From positions 4,586,423-4,650,422 of the forward strand of contig OY811986.1 in the NCBI GenBank assembly GCA_963681505.1: 64,000 nucleotides of DNA, written 5' to 3'. Positions within the stretch are counted from its first letter, which is position 1. Each line of letters opens with the position of its first letter. The position numbers and the translations under genes were made by a program. Below the pieces are notes generated by a model. The model was not told the DNA's origin. It saw nothing but the letters and a program-made list of their open reading frames with translations, and ran no database searches. Source of the DNA: Eunapius fragilis (lineage: Eukaryota; Porifera; Demospongiae; Spongillida; Spongillidae). Below, one piece after another: positions 11,036 through 21,042 of this stretch.

Positions 11036-11407
11036 GTAAAGTGTGTATTATACGTACTGTAGGTTATAGCAATAGTTATTTGATTAGCATATTTTCGAAA
11101 ATAATAATAATGTTCATGTTCGTGTATCCATGCATTCCCTATACATATTATTACTTGAATATAATTTATACACATTGCTTCTACTGCCAGTATTTGAATA
11201 TAATAATAATAATAATAAAAAACTTCCAGAGCGCTAATTTTGAAAACTTTTATGCTTACATTATCTTCAGTTCCGGATCAATTCGTATATAAGATGCCTT
11301 AACTACGTATCACAAGCGCACAGGAAAGGTTACCCTGGAAGAGTGCGCAACAAAAGTTCGGTGCATATATATATATATAAGAATTTGGGAAGGAAACCAC
11401 TGTGAAC

Positions 11408-14400
11408 ATGAATTTATACACGTTGCTTCTACTGCCAGTATTTGTGCTTGCCTCGAACAGTCCAAATTACTCTCTCAGCTTCATGTTTATCACGTCCTTC
11501 GGTGAGTATGGTCTCAACTCCTCCGGCGTGATTCCCGCGGCGGAGATGGCCGTCAGGGACATCAACAACAGCTCCACACTCCTCCCTGGCTACATGCTGA
11601 ATTACGATGTCGTTAGAAACTCGCAGGTGAGCTCTGATCATGCAACAATATTCTACGATGTACCATTTAATAATTGAACGCGCGGTATCAATCGGATTAG
11701 CGACGTACGGCAAGTGGATTTTTGTTTTCCCGCCATTGAAGTGGTTAATTGGTACATGCATATGCAATTAGCATTCCCGTGGTGGTTTTGCCGTTCGGTT
11801 CGGGGGTTGTATTGAGCACATACTCTATATTAGGCTATATCATATATAATATATTATTATGTTACATAACCTATAAAAGCAAGTAGACATAGTGGAGGAT
11901 GTTATGCTTATTTGGTTCAAAAAAAGTTATCAAAGGGATGTTCCAACGCGAGGATAGAAAAAGGGCTGAAACTGAAAGGTTCTCCGTAAAGGAAGGTCAT
12001 CTATACTACACCTTTAAGAAAGCAGGGGAACAATTACAGAAAGCGAACTCATCGCCCACAGCTTATTTAGATTGTACTTGTTCGTCGTAGGAAGTAATTG
12101 TGAGGTATTTACAGATCCGATCTGAACAGATGCGAGTGGCACAAGCTTGTCACGTTGATGTCACTACAGGCCATTGCGGTATCATAAAAACAGTGTCGAT
12201 AATCAAAGAGAGCTTTATACGTGGGAGTGGGAAATTAAAAGGATATGAACAGGATTTGGGATTAATAACTCTATATGCACCTAAAGCTTTGTTGGGCCAC
12301 GGCCAGCTACGTAAAACCAGAGATAATATATGCATTATCTCTGGCAAAACTATTGTGCAATGGAGGTAATAATTTGTAAGTACAACGTGATTTATTTGAC
12401 CCTGGAGTAGCGTTCTCACAACTATTGTACAGTGGGACAAAAAGTTTCAGAGTAGGACAAATAGTTTCAGAAACTTTTTTACCCATAGGATAACAAGTTT
12501 CAGAAATTTTTTGTCCTAGGATTAAAACTTTTAGTCCCACGGATAAAATTTATATAGGTAAAAATTCGCATGACAGACCGTCATGGAGGCAGAATATTGA
12601 GAGGTAGCGATCTGAGAAGGGTTAAGTATGACACGTCTTCTAAGCGAGCAGAAAAAGCTAGTAATCTCTCTCTCCAGATCAGAGGGTGCTGCACAGCCAG
12701 TGAGTGAAGGAATAAATTTGGTTCTGAGTAAATGTTCCAGTGGTTGTAAAAGATATTGGGGATAGTTCTTGCCACATAAACCCATCTGCTTGCTAAACTA
12801 TGCATGGGTAAGAGCTCAGTGAGAATGCGGCATGTGGTCGTGTGTTTGGCGATGGAAGCAAGCTGTTCCAGTTCCAGTGACCAATTTTTGACGTTTGCAT
12901 TCACAAATTCAGTTACTAGGTACCCGGTGCACGCTGCTCTTTTCGTTAATTTATACAAATAATTAAAAACATTCTCTATACGGGAAGGTAATTGGTGGTA
13001 TATAGGAATCAAAGGCGATGGCGGTAAAAAGCAAGGGAAAAAGGCTTCTGATTGAAAATGAAAAATGAAATAGACCTATATTAGCACACACAGTTTTGAA
13101 GGGATTTGAACGTTCCTACCTGAAGATTGGCCATTTTGATTCCCCACGTGCATGGGGTATCAGACCTCGTAACGTCGGTACCCCGCTTGTGCAAGAGACC
13201 ATATGTATTTTCCCATATAGGACCGAAGTCGTTGTGGTATGTAGTGCTAAAAATACAAAGTCGATAGTGTTACAGCAGTTCAGAGAATATATCCATTTGA
13301 TTTGGATGCTATATAATTATGGAAAATCTAGAAGGGTCAAAATTTCGTAGACTGCATGCCTGGCCAAATCTATGTATCTGTTTTTCTGATACCTAACATG
13401 TTGATACATGCACAGGTGTGCATTTGCATGTACCGTCAACATCAAATAAAATTACTGACTAAGGAGGTGGCAAAAGTAAACATAAATGAAACAATATAGC
13501 AGATGTACGTTTACAGAACTTCATAATGTGCCAACATGCAAGATGTTACAAAATCAACAATGAAACTAGTTCTTTTCATTGATTCCTTGCTATATTGCAA
13601 CCTCATGTTGGTACAATTCAGTGAGAAAAAGAAACTTGATAGAAAGTGGATATTTACAACGCATATAATTACTTCCTCAATGGTGTCCTCAATCCCATTA
13701 TAAGGTATAAAGTAACATGATGGATAAAAAAAGCAATACTGGAAAACAGTAATGAACTACTTTCCTTTTTCAGTGCCAATATGACAGATCTCTGGATGCA
13801 TTCTTTCAAGGGATCCAAAGTGCCCCAGTGAAGCTGGCTATCATCGGATGTGGGTGTTCTGTGGCTACTGAGCCTGTAGCTGCCATCAGCCACCATTGGA
13901 ATATCTCACAGGTAAGGAATACTCAATTACAACCATAAACGGAAACCGAATCCTGCCTGCAGATAAATAATAGCATGTGGCTTTATATGCAATTTGAATT
14001 ACGTGGGATATATTTGAATAGACTTTAATGATAACGTGGATTTGATATTTTTAAACACCGGGTCCGTGAGATTTTAATACCAAAAAGTGCACCCCATACT
14101 ATTATAGGAATCGATATATTCTTAAAGCGAATTGATTGCTGGTTCTAGATCTGTCGTAGAAGTGATCAGCGCGTCCTACAGATGCTGATAAACACGATGG
14201 CCTAGCTAGAATTTTAACGGTAATGACACAAACTATTTTTTTAGCTACATTTATTTTTGACCTTAAAAAAGGTTTTTTGCTATTCCTGATAGTTTGTGGA
14301 CCATAGAGCACATCAATTAACTTTCTAGCCTTTCTAGTGAGCAATTTCAAAAATGTGTTGACTATCGCCATGCCTCAAGTGGTTAACAACCGGATATAGC

Positions 14401-17400
14401 TAGCTTTGGTTATTATGTCTGACAAGGATAAAACTCTCCTCTGTAAAATCGTGTCTGGAGTTTTTAAAGATCACGTACTAGCTTGCCTTACAGTCTAGAT
14501 TTTAATATGGATATGACATGTGAGGATGAACCTTAGTACCGTATATACCACGTTTATGTACAAATAGATGGTAATATTTTAATTGATGGTGGCGGTACCT
14601 AATTTCCAGGTCTGGGAAGGGGTATCTGCTTTCTCTTCGATGGCTACAGGCATGGTCAGAGGTCAAGGATTGAATTGTGTATTGACTGTTAGACATAAGA
14701 ATGAGCAAACTGATGGTGGTAGGTGCTAGTAGACATGTCCGGAAAAATAGAGTACAGTTTTAAGCAACGAGCTCGACCCGCTGTCTTTGGCTACATAGCG
14801 TGCGTCAACTATAAGACCTGACAATGTAGAAACGAGTATTTTCATCCAAACGATCATTTTATCATACGCAATGCAAATATCGTTGTTTGAAAAACCCACT
14901 AGCAACAACTTTTTGTTTGAGGCCGTTCGCACTTTTTGCTGATTTTGGTATCATGGACCCCGTGTTAAAAATTATGACATGAACAAAAACAATAGTCATT
15001 GCACGGAGTGGGTCGTCAATGTATTTCTTTGTATGATATTGTTCTAAAATCCATTCAGATAGCATACTTTTCTGGAAGTGCAGACCTTAGTGGCAGAAGC
15101 AGGTACAAGAGATTCTTTAGGAACATACCCTCCAATTCACTGGACCCTCCAGCGTTTCTCAGTCTTATGAAGCATTTTGGTTGGAAGAGAATCTTCTCTA
15201 TTACACAGAATGAAGCCCTCTTCACTAATGAAAGTTACCTTTCACAGCGAGACAATCAGCTAATTGTGTTACCAAAAACGCACTGATGGAGGCTCACGTG
15301 CACTTTAATGTCCTAATTTTGATGACTGTATCAGTTTGAATTAGGCTTATGCCACTTTGCTAAACTATTTATAAGGGGGGCTATGAAGGAAGTATATTGT
15401 GGCTAATATGAGGCCGTATAAAAATAAATAAATTCTTCTCAACCAATAGGCTAACACTAATCTGCAGGTTGCATTGCAACAATCAAACTACACTCTTGGA
15501 AGTGCAATATTCAAGACATCATCAGATCCTGTAACATTGCTTGACAGCATCTTTGTGAGTATGAAAACCCAAGAAATGATCGATGCTTCATTGAATTGAT
15601 ATATTTATAGCTTAACACTGATGATTACAGGATCTTTTACTTCAACTGCTATTCTAGGCCAGCAAGAAGAATCATCTGTGCGGTACTGTGAAAAACATAT
15701 GCATGTGAGTATGTGTGGTACTGTGTTTATATACCATCCACAGGTCAGCAAGCGAGGCTATACATACCCCAACTATGCCTGGATATTCCCTGATTGGTAC
15801 ATTGATAACTGGTGGACAGCAGCTGTTGATGGAGGCAACGTCAGCTGCACAGACCAAGAGCTGGAAACATTCCTGGAGAAAACACTTGCCCTACAGAGAT
15901 ACCTATCACCAGAATCCAATACAATACTCACAGATGCTGGAATAGTAAGAAAGTACTATTACTTAGCAACTACATACACTGTATGAAGTAGGACCTGGGT
16001 CATCAAGAAACAAACAAAAAAAAAAAACGATGCTATGATGCCTTTGCTGGTACATAACATTGTTTCATGACAAAGCCCAACAATAACTACTCTGTTTGAT
16101 GGCTTGTAAACATGATCCCTTAAAGTTATAAACACATGAGTATAAAGTTTAATCTTATGATCAACCAGATGAAGCAGTAACCTAATCTTTTCATGTTAAT
16201 GTGATGCATTGGAAATAGACTGGTGCTTCATGTGTTCAAATGCATATTCAATGTAAACTGATGTTTCACCAATTTTTGCAAAATGAAGGCATATATATTT
16301 GAACATTCTATTTATCCTTTCACTAGAGTAAACTGCAGTAAAATAGTTTCAAGACTGGCTATACAATCAAACAGAAAAAATGGCGTACTAATATAGATAT
16401 TTTTTGTTGCAATTGTGATCGCAACCTTTTCATGAATAATTTTGAATTGCTTCTCAGACACCACAACAATTTCAAGATGAGTATCAATACCTAGCTCAGC
16501 ACAATGGGCATGACATAACTGATGCAGGAGCAAGGCTCTATGATGCTGTGTGGATATTAGCTATTGCCTTGAAGCGTACTATGGCCATGGTGAAGAGTGG
16601 TGACATCAATGGAACAGGATGTGAGAACACCTCTGGTTCACTGGTACCGCTAGAGCAGTTCCAGTACTCAAATGAAAAGATGGGATGTCTGATCCAATAC
16701 AACATTCAAGTAACTAACTTTTCAGGAGTGTCTGTAAGTTTATAATATCTAAGATACTCTGCATTGTATATATATATTGATGGCACCTTTCACAGGGACA
16801 TATCCTGTTTGATTCAAATGGAACATGCATTCAGCACACACTGAGACTGAAGCAATACAAACATGATCGTATGCATGTGATTTGCATAAAATCCCTCAAT
16901 CACAGTTAATATCACTTCAGGTTATGGTAACCTAAAGAAAACAAAATTTGCATACTTTAACACTCAGGACAGCTACGAATTTAAGTTTGAATACGGATTT
17001 TCCGACATGATAGTGTATCCAAGTTAGCAACCATTGCAGTTGTAATGGATTAACAGTTGATATACTTTTAATTTGGCAGATGGAATACCACCAGATGGTT
17101 CACCAGTGGAAGTTACTCTGTCATCAGCCGTTCCATTAGTTGTAATCATATACATCTTAGCAGCATGTGGCTTTATATTTGCAGCTGTGTGTCTTGCATT
17201 CAACATTTTCTTCAGGAAAAGGAAGTAAATGCATGCCATTCTATGCAGAAATATTCACCCTATTGCCTATTCAATTCAAAATACAGAGTGGTACAAATAT
17301 CGAGTCCCAACTTGAATTACATCATCATTCTAGGAGCAGTCTCTATGTACAGTTCTATTTATATTTATATTCTCCCAATCACAAATACCAGTGAAATAGG

Positions 17401-18561
17401 AGGCACATGTGTGGTATGGATGATGAAAATGATGAAACCGATGTCACAATTTCTCTACACACAGCTGAGGGAATGGCTATTTGTGGTAGGTTATGCATTG
17501 TGTTTTGGATCGGTACTTGCAAAGATGTGGAGGATATACTACATTTTCCAAAATCCAACTGCTAAGAAAAATGTGAGTACAAGTTATTTACCAAAGAAAC
17601 ATTTCAACAAGAAATTTCTTTCTGTTGTAGGTAGTCAAGGATTCGTACTTGATAATGGCTGCACTGAGTGTAACATGCATTGGTGTTATACTTCTCATAT
17701 TTGGAAGCGCTGTTCCCCAGCTGAGAGGGCATGTGGTGCAGAAAAAGAACATGGAAAAACCCAGTGGAATTGCCGTATGTCTGATACTGCATTGGATAAG
17801 TAGATGACCAGACCTCTCTGTCTTCAGAAAGGAAGAATATTTCATCTGGATATGCTATGCTTCATCTACTCCTTCCTTCTATTGGAAGATATTAATTTAT
17901 ACTTACCTCGGCATACTCCAAATTATTGGCATCACGTTGGCATTTCAGACAAGGAAGGTCAAATTCCCAGGATTGAATGACTCAATCCATGTTGCTGCAA
18001 TAATTTACACTTCAAGTCTTGTACTAGTGATCCTGATTCTGGATGTTTTTGTCCTGAACATATATCTCAATACATTTGGAGCCATCTTCACACTTGGAAT
18101 AATGATTTTGACAACAGTGTTTTTAGCTCTGACATTTGTACCAAAGGTACCATTCAGCCGTGCATACAGAAAGGCTATGGAAGTAGTATAGCATGAATTA
18201 TGTGATTTCATGACAATAGTTACGTGCTAACAGTTTCAACAGTACTTTTCTTTTAGATGTGTCTCCTGCACAAAGACCCTGGTGTGTCCATTAATTGCAC
18301 TCCAAGTATTAAAAAGGCTGGGGCCCAAGAGCTCAATCATGGATCAAAGGGTACATCATTTGAAGGCACACGACCAGACACAAATCATCAGACTATCATC
18401 ATAGAGTTAAAGGTGGCAAATTCTATGTCAAAGGTGAACCATCTCTGCTACTGCTAAATACTACTGTAACCATGCAACATCCTTTACAGGAAATGCTTGA
18501 TAAAGTTCCGCAAGTCTCAAATAGCTCAACTGTACCTACAATGAAGGAGTCAAATGTGTGA
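11408..18561 (+). CDS. GABA-B-like class C GPCR, gene A
   Basis: Coding exons from splice signals and paralogue comparison: 11408-11626, 13774-13911, 15059-15229, 15450-15554, 15611-15682, 15744-15944, 16458-16733, 16796-16868, 16921-17022, 17080-17224, 17287-17572, 17631-17774, 17832-18146, 18257-18433, 18490-18561 (831 aa). Exon 1 gives a signal peptide (LYTLLLLPVFVLAS) and the start of a Venus-flytrap domain (SFMFITSFGEYGLNSSGVIP); exons 2-8 complete it. Exons 10-13 hold seven hydrophobic helices and the family signatures AFQTRKV.FPGLNDS and TFVPK, matching the TM5-TM7 region of GABA-B receptors. A polar tail follows. Such receptors sit in the plasma membrane and couple to G proteins; the ligand is unknown. 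Oddities: the site after exon 3 reads GAAAGT instead of GTAAGT, and exon 13 (17832) needs an acceptor 4 bases downstream of the usual one to keep frame. It may therefore be a young pseudogene. Confidence 0.8.
11810..12300 (+). pseudogene. KRBA2/Ginger-type integrase fragment, copy 2 (in intron 1 of gene A)
   Basis: Contains FSVKEGHLYYTFKKAGEQL and, after a stop, RVAQACHVDVTTGHCGIIKT followed by IKESFI. The H...H....C..C-like order with ACH..TTGH.G..KT is the H2C2 zinc-binding domain placed before the integrase core in KRBA2-like and Ginger integrases. Stops at 12088 and elsewhere break it. It aligns with 5120-5540. The integrase core is not visible here. It lies inside the 2.1 kb first intron of gene A. 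Confidence 0.6.
12318..12345. repeat. Perfect 11-bp-arm palindrome
   Basis: CCAGAGATAAT, a 6-base loop, then ATTATCTCTGG: a hairpin with perfect arms in intron 1 of gene A. No terminator or regulatory role is claimed. Confidence 0.8.
12430..12545. repeat. Small foldback repeat (GTGGGACAAAA ends)
   Basis: Begins GTGGGACAAAAAGTTTC and ends with the inverted form CTTTTAGTCCCAC. In between, the word AGTTTCAGA recurs four times with GGACAA or its complement. This looks like a MITE-like or foldback repeat of about 116 bp within intron 1 of gene A. Confidence 0.55.
12550..13012 (-). pseudogene. Reverse-transcriptase-type retroelement fragment
   Basis: Two minus-strand frames read as one broken protein: LELEQLASIAKHT, then LASRWVYVARTIPNI in one frame; LLQPLEHLLRTKFIPSLTG, CAAPSDLERE and NPSQIATSQYSAS in the other. 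From memory this pattern (SRW.Y.ART.PNI..LLQPLE, P.LTG...DLER) occurs near the C-terminal end of reverse-transcriptase proteins in invertebrate retroelements. A frameshift near 12690-12760 kills it. The clade is not assigned. Confidence 0.5.
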
Positions 18562-18610
18562 TGTGTTTTGATATCTGTATCATAGTTTCATAGTGTGCAG
18601 GTCTTTGCCA

Positions 18611-19280
18611 TCCAGTTAGTGGATACTGATTTTGAGGCTAACTTCAGGCGAATTTGGACTATTGTATCTCAGTAGGGGGATAAAAATAACAGTATGGAAA
18701 AATGTCCTATACTAAGCATGAGTGGATATTGATTTAGAAAGGTGCCTAGGGTGATAATCTTATTGGAAAGGAAAATGGTGTACCGACTAAACATTAGTAG
18801 ATATTGATTTTTACAGCAACCTTGGCTGATTTGAACTATTGGATCTCAGTTGGATCTCAGTAGGGAGATAAAATATTAGTAGCAGGAAATGTTAAGTACT
18901 AGCCATGAGCAGATATTGATTTTGAGTGGTGCCTTGGGGGATTAGAACTGATGGATCTCCGTAAGGATATAATTTTATCACTAAGCATTAGACAGCAACC
19001 ATTGTGAATTTGGAGTATTGGATCTCGGTAGGGGGTAAAATTATCATGGATAAAAATATGTATTACTAGGCATAAGTGGATATTGAATTTGAGAGGAACC
19101 TGGGTGGAATTGGACTATTGGATCTTGGTAGGGAGATAAATGTATCGGTAAGTAACTATTACTAAACGCCAGTGGATATTGATTTATTGAGTTCCCCTTG
19201 GTGGATTTGGACCAATCACTATTGGGAGATAAAGTTATCAGTTGGGGAAAAGGCATGCTATCTATGCTTTAGTGGATAGT
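18611..19280. repeat. Diverged tandem repeat, period about 100 bp
   Basis: Phrases like AGTGGATATTGATTTTGAG, GGATTTGGACTATTGGATCT and CAGTAGGGAGATAAAATTATC recur about seven times between 18611 and 19280, with starts near 18618, 18721, 18795, 18908, 19076, 19172 and 19273. Units differ by substitutions and indels. The array lies just after the stop of gene A, between tail-to-tail receptor copies A and D. Confidence 0.65.
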
Positions 19281-19495
19281 AAGCCAGGTGGATGTCAAGG
19301 TACCAACCACATGCGTGAGCTACTTGGACAGAGTTTCCAGTTAACAGCACAGACCTTGCACCAAGAATCTCCTCAATGAAGATGTACAACTGCTTAAATA
19401 CTTCATACTTAACAATATGTCCACACACAGGTACTTCTTGAGCTAGGGGCCTCTGCTATTCAGGTTCTTGATTGACACCTCTATTAGCCTTTCCA

Positions 19496-19830
19496 TCAAA
19501 GGTTGGGCACTCTTCTGAAGGTGTGGATTATATGTGGGAAGAGACCTGGGACTAACTTGAATGGCTGGAAGGCAAGGTTCCACCTAGTTAACTTGCTGTT
19601 AGTTTCCATTTTGACAAGCCATTCCAGAGCATGGTAGTCTGTTTGAATGACAAATGACAAATTCTGGAGCAAGTATATTTGGAAAGCTTCAGTACCCATT
19701 CAGATTGCAAGGCACTCCTTTTCCATTAGCTCTCTTGGTAACAGCTTTTGGCAAAAAAATGCAGCAGTTCCCTCACATTCATTGTCATCCAACTGACTTA
19801 GAACAGCTTCCATGAAATAATTTGATGCAC
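19496..19830 (-). pseudogene. Ty3/Gypsy RNase H fragment
   Basis: Minus-strand frames read SQLDDNECEGTAAFFCQKL, ELMEKECLAI, then SFVIQTDYHALEWLVKME and LTRWNLAFQPF. The F.I.TD..AL.WL....L.RW order is the RNase H region of Ty3/Gypsy polyproteins. A frame change near 19700 and the absence of flanking domains show it is a fragment. Confidence 0.65.
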
Positions 19831-19966
19831 CCATGTGACTTATCCGGACACATCAGCACAGGTGATGATGTTATATGGGCCTTGAGACAGTTGAATGCAG
19901 GTTGGGTCTGTGGTGACCATCTCACTTTCAAAGGTGCTGTCTTCCTAGTTCAGTCTTCAGTCTGTC

Positions 19967-19989
19967 GGGGGGGGGGGGGGGGGGGGGGG
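19967..19989 (+). repeat. Homopolymer G tract (23 bp)
   Basis: Uninterrupted run of G. A length error in the assembly is possible at such a tract. Confidence 0.9.
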
Positions 19990-20599
19990 AGCAGCAATAG
20001 AAAAAAAGTTGCAAAAATACCACCTATAATAACTAGCCAGACCCAGGAATTGTTGGATTTATTTTTTCGTCATTGGAATAGAGATTTTTTTGATTTCTTC
20101 TATTTTATAATTTTCAGGCCTCACTTCCTCTGCCTATAACATGACCCAATTATGTGCACTCAAACATTGCAAATCAACGTTAGCTGGGTTTGGCTGAGTT
20201 TCGTATTCTGCAACCTCATTAAAATGTGCTGCATGTGCTCTTTCCAGCTGGAACTGTTATTTAGAATTACAGGCTAAATTTTGCTCCTAGCTTTCAACAT
20301 TAATTTCCAAAAGGTAATATAGGCTTATACTTCTAAAGTACAGGACTATGTGAAGGCAAATCTACTGTTGCCAAATTGAAGGCTTCATAGATCATCACCA
20401 TTGAACAAGAATGTTTCAATGCAAAGGAGGTAAATTCAACAGTTGCTGCTACCAGTGGGAAAATATGCAAAACATTCCTTCGCCTTTGTCACCCATGTAA
20501 AGCTTCACTCTCTCCTTGGTAAGCATCAGAGCTGGCTATAGTGTGTGTAAGTTCACAGTCAGCTCCAGTGACTTCTTGAACAAATGGGCTTCAATGTCT

Positions 20600-21042
20600 G
20601 TTTCGATGGGGAGGAGTAGTGACTCGTAGATTTTGGGTCTTCTAAATCACAACCATTGGAATAAAAATCCAGTTGCATCCATCAGTTTTACTTTACCTAC
20701 ATGCTCACTTGTGTGGCAGTTAATTTTACTCTAGTGTATATGATTTCCCCATGACTATCAATAATAGTGATTCTAGGGATGGGGTCAGAGTCAATTATTC
20801 ATTGAATATATTTGGTATCACCTGTCCCCATGCATACAGTGAAAATTGAGTAGGACGTTGGCCTCCCCTATTCCTGCTCCTATGCCATTGAATAAGGAGG
20901 AGCATCTGGTGCAGACAGAAGACAGTTCCAGAATTATGACACAGTACACGAAGCAATAATGAAATGATCATTTATTTGTCTATTGAGTGACCTATGCGCT
21001 ACATGTATGAATCACTATAGAACTATAATATCTCAACAAGCA
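20600..21042 (-). repeat. Duplicated 3' flank of receptor copy D
   Basis: Matches 35040-35584 (downstream of gene B) and, for its inner part, 59400-59637 (downstream of gene C): shared stretches include CATCAGTTTTACTTTACCTA, ATTGAATAAGGAGGAGCATC, and GCGCTACATGTATGAATCAC. The receptor duplication unit therefore extended past the stop codon. It has no coding content. Confidence 0.75.

Noticed and set aside
13096-13350. 84-codon plus-strand ORF in intron 1 of gene A
   Set aside because: No resemblance to a known protein and no repeat support; treated as chance.
17165-17803. Open frame of 212 codons within gene A
   Set aside because: It runs through two introns and changes frame relative to the receptor exons; the spliced model agrees with the three other copies.
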